A stretch of DNA of 64,000 nt from Boswellia sacra. Its lineage: Eukaryota > Streptophyta > Magnoliopsida > Sapindales > Burseraceae. Under the pieces are notes generated by a model, which was not told the origin of the DNA, ran no database searches, and saw nothing but the letters and a program-made list of their open reading frames with translations. Below are positions 48,101 to 59,399 of this stretch, in pieces. The position numbers were made by a program, and so were the translations under genes. The DNA lies in assembly GCA_013180625.2 (NCBI GenBank), contig SNVD02002651.1, positions 1 to 64,000 on the forward strand, written 5' to 3'. Each line of letters opens with the position of its first letter. The first letter of the stretch is position 1.

Positions 48101-51100
48101 ACTGAATATTAATAAAATAAAATATGGAGAAAATTGTCAAATATTTTCCTTCCCTCATTGAATCATCAATGCTATTAAGCTTAGGAAGAGTTCTTGATAA
48201 ACATTCAAAATCAAAACTATGAGAGCTCTAGATAAAAGTTCAAAACCTGCTAAGCACAAGAACAAAATATCACCTCGCATGTTGATCCCAACAGAAAAGT
48301 ATACCCCCTCAAAGATTTCTCACGAGTTTCCAAATTGGCAAGTTCAACTGAAACTCCTTCCACTATCAATGTGGTATCACAACTGAGGGCAGAAAGTTAA
48401 AAAAAAACAACCATTAGACTACATTTAACTAACTCTTCTTCCCATAACATCTGCAATTTTTATTGTTGAATAATCATTAATATTAAGATTACAAGGAAGG
48501 TCCAATGATGTTTCTAAGTTCAACAGATCCTTGTATGGGCAAGGAAAGATTTAATCAATTGGCTTGTCACATGGATCTAAAATGTGAGGTTTGAACTGCA
48601 ATTCCCGTGGACTTCTTTATCTTAAATCTGAATAAGCTTATGCCTTTACCTTTTTTTTTTTTTTGTTTCATCAACTTGGAATAGAAGTATTAAGTCTATT
48701 TATTTGTCATACAACAAACATGTGAAAACTGATTAAGATAAGATAAATCTTCAATGAAATAAAGTGTATTTTATGGAAATAAATTTCTTTTTTATTTAAA
48801 AAAAATCTAATTAAGACATTCTAGTCAAAGAAAAAAATGAATTATACAAAGAAAGACCTTGCAATTTTTCTATTCAAATAAATATGTACTAGAGTAAGTG
48901 ATAAGTAAAAAATAAAAATGAAGAAATCGCAAGGACTATAAAACACACAAAGCATAGAGAAAGGGGTACAAGCCATGTGATGCAAAAAATGCAATGAAGA
49001 GAAAACAAAAAAGATTGTTTTTTTGCCTTCTCTTATCTTATTGTACATTAGGTTTTGTTCCATTCTTTTTTGTTTTAGATATCAAATTTTAATATTTAAT
49101 TCTAAATTCTTTTATTCATTAATATTATATTTGATAAGTTCATGCATATTTTTTGTCTCATTTTTTTTCATTTTTCATACCATATTTTATTATTTAACTC
49201 TAAATTATTTTATTCATGGCATATTATATTTGATATGTTTATGCATATTTATAAATTTATATTTTATTATTTGTATATTCAATCCTTTTTTTTTTTATGT
49301 CCAAAAATCCCTTGACCTACCCCTTGTTCGCCGAGTTCTAAATTCGGCTAAGTCGACATTCACAAGCTTAATAGTGAGGAAACGTCTGAGACATATATGT
49401 CCTAGGTCGGTAACTTATGGGGATTTTTCAGCTACTTTGTTTAATACGTTCTCATTACTTTTATTTTAAAATGAAAACATAAATAACAAAAACAAACACA
49501 TTTTAAAATAGAAAATTCATAATCAGACATACTCTAAATCATCTAAGTGATTGGCATCAGTTAGCATTTAGACTTCAGATTAAAGAACAAATACCCCCTT
49601 TGTTAATAAAATGTCCTGTAAAATGCTCAATAATTCAACAAACTATTGCTGACTATGTATAGTAAAATGCTCGACATTATAAATGAGATTGTTGATCATT
49701 GACTTATACGAAGAATATAATGAAAGGAATTATATTTCTGTCCAAGAACATTAGATTACGTATTTTATTAAAAGTTTTTGGAGACTTGCTAAAACTCATT
49801 ATAGTCCTCTAGGACTTTGCTATTAAACATTTAAAAAAAAAAAAAAAGGATGGCTAAGATAAAGTCCTACAACATATTATCAGGGTCAGTCAATTGTTGC
49901 ATTGAGAAAAATGAAGAGATGGAATTCATAAAGCATGTTTTGTCACATGGTGTAAGGCAAGATCCTTGATAGCCTAAACACAATCAACTCCCAAAAATAT
50001 CACAAACATAGAACAAATCTGCACCAAAGTCAAGAATGAAATCTACTTACAAATTGCAGCTAGGAAATTCACTGCGAATGCTTTTTTCTGCAAGAGACTA
50101 AATACACAGAAGAATCAGTAATAAAGAAAACAAATATCTTTAGAGAACCCACACTATTGATTTTACATACAACAGTTTATATAAATATTCTTTGTGCGAT
50201 TATAATATAATTTATGCATATGATGAACATACTCAGAAAGCATGTCACAATACTGGATTTCATTTTGAAGGAGAATGAGACTGAAACGACTTAAATAAAA
50301 AAATAAATAAACCTCAACAGTAACTTTACAAAAGAGCCTTCCCTAATTAGGCCATTGAAGCTTTCCAATACTGTTGCATGAAAAAAAAGGAATCTACCCA
50401 GAACTTCAGGGTAATAAATGTCCAAAGAAAAGTCCAAAAATTCAATTTGTCCCACCAGGTAGAAACATTCTCCCCATTAATATCTTTTAAAATTCGCCTT
50501 TCTTTCCAGCCATAAACCAAACTTAAAAGAGACATAAATGAAATTCAAAGGAAGCACATAAAGGGCAATAATCGCGTACCTCAAGCCAGCTATCAACAAC
50601 AAGAGGTTTCTTAGCCACAATAACATCTAGGAAATCTTCTTTCACTGGCATGTGATGATGAATAAGAACATGTGTACACTCTTGGCAGAAATTATTGGTA
50701 AGACAAGCACCTGTCGTTAGAGAAAAATTATTTGTTATGTGAATTGTAAAATATCTTCTTCCTTTTTTATTTTTTATTTTTTTTTAAAGATAGGGAGCAA
50801 AGAGACTTCTTAAAGAAAAAAGTAGAGAGAATGTTAAGTGAACCAAAGATCCACAAAACTAGAGAGACAAAAGAAAATACAAACAAACATAGTCAATCAA
50901 AGACACTCAATATTATTAAAATGACTTGTAAAATATCATAAAAAATATACACCATTCCATAAGTAGAAGGTAAAGCCAAATAGAGGTTTTAGGTATAGGC
51001 CAACTAACAATGACCTTCACCTTCTTTGGGTTAGTAGTAAAGCCTTCTGCAATACTATAAAGCCTATGAAGAGGGCTAGGTGCAAACGGCTTGTTGAAGT

Positions 51101-51129
51101 TGGTATTTATCCTCTTTGTTCTCAGCATA

Positions 51130-51166
<37 letters not shown>

Positions 51167-54100
51167 CTGGAGAACTGTAGGAAACAAAAAATGGTGATTA
51201 AGGAAGTTATTAGGAAAGCTAGTCCAGACATTGTCATTCTTCAGGACATTAAAATGGTATGGATTTATAGATAGTTTCTGAACTTTAAGATCAAGAGAAT
51301 GGGTTCTTCTACCATTTCTGTGGCAGGAAGTGGATCATCATCAACATTTAGAAATAGAATCAACGGAGGATGCAGCGAAACTGGCTTTTATTTTGGAAGA
51401 AGACTGAGTCTTTGACTTATTAGTAGGGCTAATCCTGACTATGATGAAGTTAGAAGTTGAACACTTGGTAAAGAAACAATTCCATCTTTACAAAAAACCT
51501 TTTTCTTAGTAAAATTGTCTTGACGAAGTCACTCCAGAAGAAAATTCAACACAAAAAATTCGTAAAGCCCTATATTTCTGTGGTCACATCAAAGCCAATT
51601 CCAGTTTTGTACAAAACTAAAAATTCTGTTTCTAATTACCATAAATAGAAAAATTCATAATCAACTCCTTGAGCCTACAATTGGTGTCTAACATATCCCT
51701 AGTTACATATAGAAATCATCCTAGTAAAGCGAAAGCATATCACTAACCAATTGATGAAACTTTGTCTTGCAGGGAAGCATTCACTTGAATGAGGTCGTAG
51801 CAGCATACGAAAAGTAGGAGTGGAACATAACAAAACCTGCCAAATTTCATTGTAAGAGAATGATTCTACTGAAACAAAAACATGGCACTGAACAAGGCGG
51901 TAAAAATCAACATATCATATTGCTCAAAAGTGACATGGTTTGATCCAAAAATCAACTAATATGAGCATAAGAGTCCCAAGTAATGAAAATTTTGACCAAT
52001 AATGTTCAAACATAAATAGAATGTCCAACCAACTTCCTAAAACATGCCACCAAAAAAGAAGAAGAACAAGAACAAGATAAAGTAAAGGTGAAAATCAATC
52101 AGCTGTATTCAGATTCGGTCAATTACCAACTATACTCGCCTAATTTGACAAACCATAAAAGCCTCTCCCACGATTAAGTGCTACAAAATTTTAACAGTTG
52201 ACCTGAATCAATGACAACATCTAAAATGCCTTCACAAGTATCACTATAATAATATAACATTTTTAGCCTCATTTAGCATGTGAAACTATCTCTTCTCCTT
52301 TCAAACATATAAGGGCAATTTTATAGCAGTACTCCCTCTAAAGAATCTTTGCAAATTTCACCCATTATCAACTCTGCCTAACGAAATAACCATAAATTTT
52401 TGTTTCGTATCTTGCACCCTTTTTCCTTAATTTTCTCCACATTCTTGTGCTTCTTTCTCATTTAATATTGGTAAAGATGTCTTTCCAATTACAATTGACC
52501 TTTTCGTTGTGGTTATGGTCATAAGGATTTAGTGGGTGACCATTTTCATCTAGTCCGCAAGGTTTTCTTGTAAAATAGTACACAAGAGAGAAAAATGAAG
52601 TGGTTGGCATCTTTGGCAAGGTGGCATAGTGGTTCATATCATCAGAGCTTTCAGTAAGAGATTTTCTTTTTGATAGAGAGGATATAAAAGATCACTGTGG
52701 TGAATGAGATGTACAATGGTGGCGGATCAGATGTCTACCACATTGACAGAATCCTCCCCGAGAAGGGGAACAGAGATACTTCAAAAGCCTATCAAAGTTA
52801 CAAAAGCTCAGTATACTCGGTCTACTCGAACAAAGACTGTTTCTAATAGAACAGGCCCAAAAATTAAACAGAATCATATCAAGAATCCTTCCCAATTATG
52901 GTGGATAAAGAAGGAATTATATAGGAAAGCTTTAGTAACAGAAGCCAGAAGCGATGACAAAAATCGAGTTTTGTCCCACAAAACACTAACTTCTCTTTTA
53001 TCCTCCAAAATCCGACTCTCTTTCTGGCCGAACCAAGCATAACAAGTGAAACACACACTTCCATAGGACTTTAGCCTTCTTTCCTTTCCCAAAAGGAAAG
53101 ATGTTTTCCCTGACTAAAGCAAATACGTTTTTGGACTGTGCCCCTTAAATTTTGCTTCAATAAATAATCTGCTCCACCAAATGGGTGCCATTGGACAGTG
53201 AAGAAAAAAGATGCTCCACTGCCTCTTCATTTTTTCACAAAATTTGCTAAAAGAAAGAAAGAAAGAGAGCCGATTTTTTTTTTCTTTTTGAATAATCTAT
53301 GCTGTGTTGATATTTGCTACATATTCTAGACAAAGAATTGAACTTCAGATGGAACCTTTGCATTCCAAATAATATTAAACTTCATCTTCCAAGTTCTTGC
53401 ATCCTCCCAAGAATCATTAACGTTGAAGTTATTGATCTTCCCATCAGATCCACAAATTCCTGAAATTTCATCTCATTCAGTTTCCTTCTAAAGATTAAAG
53501 TTTTAGCTCCAGCTCATATTTGAGCTACAAGGAGTTGAGTGTCTAGATTATTTATTTTGTGAAGATGATTTGCGATCTCAAGAGTTAAGACATTTCAGTA
53601 GAATGAAAAAGGAGCATAAAAAAATAACTGGGCAAGATGGATCCAAGAAAGTTGAATTTTTAATAGATGGATCTATATGCACCCCAAATAATTTCATCCA
53701 CACCTCACATTCTAAGTACTCCCCATTATTTAAACTTTAGAAATTTGATTTTTACTCACTCTTTCCATAGTCCTGCAAGTATTCTCATATAGGCAACACA
53801 AATTCAATAGATTTAAACTTATATGAGTAAGAAACTACAATAAAAATTCCTCTAGAATGCGTTAGATATTAATAGAAGTACTACCTTTTAGCCTGTCAAG
53901 CAGAATGCCCAATGCTTGATGAGTTGCTTAAAAGGAAAATTGTGTGGAAAAAGAGTGCATTGACAAGGAATAAATTTAGGTAGACAATAATAGCTATTTA
54001 AAGACTTGCTATTTTTTAAAATAGCACCTATAAGTTGGTATTTTGTCTTGTTTCTTTACAATAAAAATAAAAATAAAATAAAAATTACCTGTAGGTTGCA

Positions 54101-57100
54101 TTACCAGTTCCAAATGAGATCAAGTCCCCATCTTTTAAAGTTGTTTCTTTATTTGGAAATTCATGTACTTTTTTCTTTGTCTCAGAATCCCTATTAATAA
54201 TTGTTCCATATTTCGAGCAATCTTTGATCCAAACTTTGGGGGTTATATGAGAAGAATTGTTTTGCAGAGAATTCAAGGAAATCATTTCATCAACAAATAT
54301 CTCTGCATGGATTCGGGAAACTCCTTTGTCTTTATTAATAATTATATCACAACCTGCAAGTAGAATATGAGTTTAAATGGATATATTAGAATGAAATAAG
54401 AATTTTTTATTTATAAGAAATAAGAGAATAAGTTTACTAATAATAAGAATAGGTACAAAGACGGTGAACCAATATATACCAAAAATTAGTCCATCCATAC
54501 AAGTTAAAGAAAACAGAACACCTAAACTAACACAGCATAAATAATGAACACAGCCTTCATGCGTTTATGATTAAAAATAAAAATAAAAATAAAAATAAAA
54601 AAGGAGATATCTAAAATAATTTGAAAATCAAAGCCAACAAAGAAGCATAAAGACAAGCAAACTTTGTCCCACAGAAAATTAATGATCTCCTCAACAACCC
54701 TTTCAAAAATTCTTTTAATTTCTCTAACCATAATGCCCAAAAAGCAGCCAGCAAACTCTTTCAAAGGCTCCCCGTAGAGTCAGCTATCAACTACTCCAGA
54801 TAAGGCTTGCAAGAAAGCCTTCCTGAACTCTCCCTTATCCAACTCTTCATCGTTTCTCAGAGAAACATTGGCTGTCCTATCCATAACGGCTGCATATTCT
54901 TGAATTTCTATATTATTGATTCCTCTTGAAATTGAAATTCCAATTGAAATCCCAATTGAAATCATATGAAGAGGAAACCACACAAGAAAGGGTAGTGACA
55001 TTTCTAGGAAGAAATAATCAAAGGGCAACCTCCTAACCATATATCCTCCCAAGACCTAGTATCCTTCCCGTTTCCTGCTCTTTTAAATATGAGAAACGAA
55101 GAAAGGATTTTTTTTTTTTATATAGCTTTCCAAGGGCTTCTATTGATTTCAAAATTTTATCCCACCAGTTTGGATCTCTGCATATGTGATTTAAATTACC
55201 CCATGCCAAATAGAATCTTTTTCATGCAAGAATCTCCAAATCCATTTAGCTAATAATGCCCTATTCTTTTTTCACCAAGTTCCTGATTCCTAGCCTACCT
55301 TTGTTATTGGGCCATATCCCATCTGGTAATGGAAGCCATTATCAAAATACAGCATTACACCTCATATTAAACCGATTAAAAAGACCTTCCTGCAAATCAC
55401 GATTAATGAGATTTGTATCCCTAATAAAGCAATTGAAACCCTAAATATTTCATTTCTTGTATACTCCCACTTGATTCTTCAGGAACATATCTAACTACTT
55501 TAAGATCACCTCCTATACACCATAGTATAGCATATCCCATATACCCAGCCAATTATTCCCAAAATCAAATCCTATCAGAAGAACATTAGGCCCATAACAC
55601 TAGAAAACCACCAATCAGTATCACCGCTCTGCTGAATTTTAGTTAAAAAATAAAATTAAAAAAAAAAAACCTATAATTGTCTCAATCACCTTCACTACTT
55701 TAATTGCACATTTTCTAAATACATCTCAATTTACTCAACAAATTAAGATAGACCACTTTGATAAATCCAGATACTTGTGCACTGCTCAAATCTCGCAATT
55801 TTCCTATCAACAAACTCTCTTTTAATCTCCTGCAACTCTATGAGGTGAAACTTCCAATCATCTCCTTTATTGCTCTTCTTTTCTACAATCGCCCAAACCC
55901 CTAATATACCAACTCACAATCTTCATGATGAAATTGCATCAACCAAATTGACTCCAAAAATTTCAGCTCCCTCACACCCTTTTTTTGCCTCTTACAATAA
56001 AATCTTTTACTGATTGGCACAAGGATAAGATCAGATTCCTCATAAAGGCCCCAAATTGAGTAAAGAACTTGTCTTGCAGATTCCTTACCCCTTAATCCAT
56101 ACTGTCTGTTTTGCACACGACAAAACACCATTCTTTCTTCTTTTATACTGACTAATTATTTTCCCTTCCTTCATGTAAGAGTCAACAAATGTGTGAACTC
56201 ATTATCTTTAACATCATTCCTCCCTTCAGCAAAGCCTTACAATTCCATGATCCTTACTCTTGGCCACATCATCTACCTTTCCTCCATAAGATTCAGCACC
56301 TATCTCATCTCAGTACATTTCATCTTTTCAGAATGATCACATTATAAGAATATCTTGTAGAATCTTCATCTATCTTTCCAACTATCCTCTCTCAACTCCT
56401 ATTATCTTCATCTTCTACGATCGTTGTTTTCTGAATTATCCTTCAACCAACTGCCACCCTCCTTGTTTTTCCACCCACCTTCCATTATTGCCCTCCTAAT
56501 ATCCTTGTAAATTGACAGCATGTACCCTCCTTCTATCCACTTAAAATATATATGCTGGGATTACCTCTCCCTTTACATTTCCTCAAATATCCTCAACATC
56601 TCTCCGCATTCCTAAAATTGCCTTTCAGACTCTGCCTACCAAAACTATCCACCCATAATACCCAAAAACCACATAATGTAGCAAATTTCCCCATCATTTC
56701 CATCCCTCTGCCATACTTCCACGCGGCATAACAACGTTTTCAAGTCCTAGAACACCAAAATTCAAACTTACCAATACGGAAACCCTCTAGATATTTCCAC
56801 CCAAATGACACGCAAAATCAACCAAAATCAGCTTATAAAACTTCCATCATTTCTCCTCTGAACAACAAGAAAAAGCTTTCCACATGTAGAACCTTCTCCA
56901 CTAATTTCAATCATATAACCTCTAACAACATTTCTCTCACTAATTCTACTCAATCTGGCATTTGACTACACAAGCATAGTTGTGAATGATCCAGTGATTA
57001 GCTAAAGGTACTAGCAAACACATCAGCCAAAGCTTAAAATCATTAACATAACATTATGATGCCCAGTAACCAAGCAAAGCGTACCTTTTCTACCCACTTT

Positions 57101-57274
57101 GAAAGCCCCCCTTGTGAAAATATAGTATTTATCTTCGCCTGTTAGGATAACATAGAACTGAAATTTATTTGAAGAACAAAAATTATCATTTTCAATTAAT
57201 TAATAAAGAAAATTAATTGGAGAAAAATTGAAGGAACCTGATAGAGGATCCACTGGAAAAACACCCCACACCAT
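40727..57274 (-). CDS. NBS1: NBS1, MRE11-RAD50-NBS1 complex subunit (13 exons, 532 aa)
   Basis: NBS1 senses DNA double-strand breaks, brings MRE11-RAD50 to the nucleus and helps activate ATM. Exons on the minus strand: 57274-57238, 57138-57085, 54353-54089, 51836-51748, 50710-50580, 50097-50051, 48382-48274, 45910-45824, 44282-44106, 42062-41679, 41115-41054, 40961-40859, 40780-40727. They sum to 1599 nt with consistent phases and no stop; every border is GT-AG. The protein opens MVWGVFPVDPLSG. The FHA domain spans about residues 20-118, with Gly28-Arg29, SRIH at 43-46 and the KYGTIIN segment, the phosphothreonine-binding residues. BRCT-type sequence follows to about 275. Exon 10 ends with NFKRFRK, the basic MRE11-binding motif, and the C terminus keeps KQMEAMAEDLFNNEK. 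The exons are under coding constraint and intact, so this is probably a working gene. At exon 9 a second donor is possible five bases away; the chosen one gives the right phase. Confidence 0.93.
43078..43340 (-). mobile_element. tRNA-derived SINE with a TG-repeat tail in NBS1 intron 9
   Basis: An identical 16-bp repeat GTCTCCTTTTAATTTA at 43078-43093 and 43325-43340 encloses the insert. On the minus strand the body starts with a box A (TGGTTTAAGTGG, 43311-43300) very like that of the SINE at 39259. Instead of a poly(A) tail it ends in TATATATA and then about 19 TG units, directly against the target duplication. Box B is weak. Confidence 0.8.
43094..43131. repeat. (CA)n microsatellite forming the SINE tail
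   Basis: About 19 uninterrupted CA units on the plus strand. Confidence 0.95.
45060..45121. repeat. About 60-base poly(T) run in NBS1 intron 8
   Basis: The T-run follows TTGTTGTTGTTGTTTCTTC. On the NBS1 sense strand it is poly(A), so it may be the tail of an old retroposon antisense to the reading direction of the window. No flanking duplication was found. The length is uncertain because homopolymers are error-prone. Confidence 0.7.
45940..46360 (+). repeat. Left LTR of the intron 7 element
   Basis: 421 bp from TGTAAGACCC to CTTATCA; pairs with 47550-47962. Confidence 0.72.
47550..47962 (+). repeat. Right LTR of the intron 7 element
   Basis: 413 bp. The start is mutated (TTTAGAACC rather than TGTAAGACC) and the end is ATTCCTCA. 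Confidence 0.7.
48383..50050. other. NBS1 intron 6, no further feature identified
   Basis: AT-rich. A 148-codon ORF at 49023-49469 (plus) is a Phe/Ile/Leu-rich translation of T-rich DNA in its first half, so it has no support as a gene. Confidence 0.5.
50340..50535 (-). pseudogene. LINE 3'-end fragment in NBS1 intron 5
   Basis: The frame ERRILKDINGENVSTWWDKLNFWTF resembles the conserved C-terminal tail of plant LINE ORF2 (pattern ERN-R-F-x-WD-x-FW). It is only about 60 codons long and has the orientation of the host gene, as in a strongly 5'-truncated LINE. Confidence 0.55.
51132..51165. repeat. (GA)n microsatellite in NBS1 intron 4
   Basis: About 16 GA units. Confidence 0.95.
51190..51440 (+). 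pseudogene. LINE endonuclease-domain fragment in NBS1 intron 4
   Basis: The plus strand reads VIKEVIRKASPDIVILQDIK, which matches the start of the apurinic endonuclease domain of plant L1-type ORF2 (family motif LQETK). Stops follow after about 30 codons. It lies antisense to NBS1 and is not continuous with the other LINE pieces. Confidence 0.55.
52860..53570 (-). pseudogene. 5'-truncated LINE ORF2 remnant in NBS1 intron 3
   Basis: On the minus strand, pieces near 53470-53380 (NDSWEDARTW, in a zf-RVT-like context) and 53070-52874 (RILEDKREVSVLWDKTRFLSS, LLASVTKAF) match the end of plant LINE ORF2 in the right order, with frame breaks between them. RT and endonuclease parts are missing. Confidence 0.6.
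54500..56800 (-). pseudogene. Degenerate LINE ORF2 in NBS1 intron 2
   Basis: From 5' to 3' on the minus strand: 56131-55901 holds a piece reminiscent of the endonuclease region (GVRELKFLESI), 55440-55140 the zf-RVT region (KGRLGIRNLVKK, KWIWRFLHEKDSIWHGVI, with stops between), and 54764-54522 the tail (FERVVEEIINFLWDKVCL). The reading is broken by many stops. Borders are approximate, and most of the RT was not recognised. Confidence 0.6.
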
Positions 57275-58980
57275 TGCTCCCTTTCAAATTTCAGATATTC
57301 CACCAACATGCGTAGCAAACTGAGACGGGAATGCCCACACACCCACTGGGTTTACGAGGGGTTTTCAAACAGGGAAACATACCTAAACACCCCCGTCTTT
57401 TGGAAATTTACCTACCCCCTAACTAATCTAAACTGCCGTTAGAAAATCCATTAACAGACGTTAAAAGTTCGCGCAAAGACAACGTTACCCTTATTTGTAC
57501 CATTTATTATAATAGAATTTGGGAGAATTGTTTATTTTTTATTATCTTTGTAGAAAATATTTTTGTGGTCTATTTCTTATTCTTGAAAATCATTATTGTT
57601 AATAAGTTGAATGGATCAATTTTTTAATACAATAAATGATTTAGAACGAATAATATCAGCTTGACCTCTTTTATTTATTTATTGATTTGTTTATTAGGAT
57701 TTTTATTATTTTGGTATTTTAATTTGTTCTAATTTTTCAATGTCATATTTAATTTATTGAGGCTCAAGAAGTACTATTATATCATTTATTTTTAGTTATT
57801 AGGGATTTTGTTATTTTAAGATTCTAGTTTGTTCTAAGTTTTTTAATTTTTATATTTATTTTAGGCTTAGAAATTATTATTTAGATTATTTTTTTCATTA
57901 TTGAAAGTTTTGTGATTTTGATGATTTAATGTATTTTATGAGATGACAAGGATTTTACTAATTTTCCTTTTGCCAATCACCTTAGCAAATCTTAACTAAG
58001 CATAGGATTATTGATGACGTTTGAAATTATGTTATTATATTTGGTGAGTAATTTTGCACTCATAAAGTTTATTTACAAAGTTGATGTGGCACCTCTAATT
58101 CAACTTCATATAACTTATCGACATTTATTACACTAATAACTCATATTAATTTTTTTCATTTACTGCCACATCAACGTTGTTAACAAACTTTGTATATAGC
58201 ATTATTGCCTATTTGATATTAAGTTTTAGTTTAAGGCTATTGATAATATTTATCGTTAAAAAAAGTATACATTGTTTACTTGAACAATCATATAAGTAGT
58301 TCTTAATTAATAGATTATATTAAAAAATAAAATAAAACAGAATGTCTTTAATATTTCAAATTTACCAAAAAAAGGGAAATTTTCAATGGGGCCTTTTAAT
58401 TTAAGCCTCCCTCATAATTTTTTTCAACACAATAGCCTCCAACCCCTGAATTTACCTAATATCCCCTCTTTTCAAAAATCAACCCTGGCCTTCCTTCTCC
58501 CTCTCAAAATGGTTATACATCCAGCGTGCCTCCCAAAACCCCTATGCACAGTACTCATATTGCACTAATCTTCATGAGCTGCCTCATTCACAATGCATAA
58601 TACCACTGAAGGAGACGAGCGATTGAAAATGAACAACACCAGTAAAGAGCAATGACCAATTGAGAACGCAAAAAACCATGAAAAGCAATGACAACTGCCC
58701 TTGACGAAACTGTGGATTTGGATTCATCACAAAACCCATAGGATTCCTATCGATATTCATTGATCCAAGTAAATCAAACATGCTTTATATCAATTTTCAG
58801 TAAATAAAATTCTAGAGAGAGAAACATATTTTAATATCGGTTAGCTTAGGGATTTGAATGTAGAATATATGGTTTTTATCGATTTTTTATTTGCTTTTCA
58901 CTTTTTTATTGTGTAAATTTTATATTTGTGATTGAGATTGGGAAATTTGGTTGTAAATAGTATGAGTATGTGTTGTGCTG
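57275..58980. other. NBS1 upstream region and AT-rich spacer
   Basis: The NBS1 promoter should lie within about the first few hundred bases; I see no convincing TATA box. 57480-58370 is very AT-rich. GGGAAATTTTCAATGGGGCC at about 58375 looks like the outer end of a MULE, and 57340-57470 has a similar style (CCCCCGTCTTTTGGAAATTT), but no partner can be tested inside the window. Confidence 0.4.
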
Positions 58981-59315
58981 GAGGTTGAAGACGATGGTTT
59001 GATGCTGTCAAATTGCCAAACCATCATCGTTTTGTCAAATTAGTGGTGTTGTGTTGTCAAATTGTGCAACTGTGTTGTCGAACCATCATCGTACCGTTGA
59101 ATTACCTGTTTTGTGTTGTCGAACCATCGTCGTACTATCAAATTGCTTGCATTGTGTTCGTCATTTTGTCGAATTGTCGTCGAATTTTATGAGACAATCA
59201 TCGAACTGTTGAATTGATTAGGTCAGTTGTCGAACTTATGCGGAAATAGACTTTGACGTCATCAAATTATCGAACTTTTCTGTCAAACAATCATATATTA
59301 GCGTCGAACTATCAA
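58981..59315. repeat. Cluster of short irregular TCGAAC/TCGTCGAA repeats
   Basis: Words such as TGTCGAACCATC, TCATCGTACC, TGTCGAATTGTC and ATCGAACTGTTG recur about fifteen times over 330 bp at irregular spacing, just upstream of the DUF1985 frame. This may be a subterminal or promoter array of the MULE. CpG density is far above the surroundings. Confidence 0.7.
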
Positions 59316-59399
59316 ATTTTTAACAGAATTACAAATTTGGCTATTTTGTGCAAGCTTTTGTGGTTATAACCTATTATATCCTTCATTTCAAGCCTACAT

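Noticed and set aside
49023..49469. 148-codon plus-strand ORF
   Set aside because: It is a Phe/Ile-rich translation of T-rich intron DNA with no domain and no codon structure.
50916..51128. Ty3/gypsy RT fragment in NBS1 intron 4 (NPKKVKVIVSWPIPKT)
   Set aside because: The words resemble the RT to RNase H junction of gypsy elements, but only about 20 codons match, which is too little to annotate.
57340..58480. Left terminus of the MULE
   Set aside because: Two stretches look suitable, but the opposite end is outside the window, so neither inverted repeat nor 9-bp target duplication can be tested.
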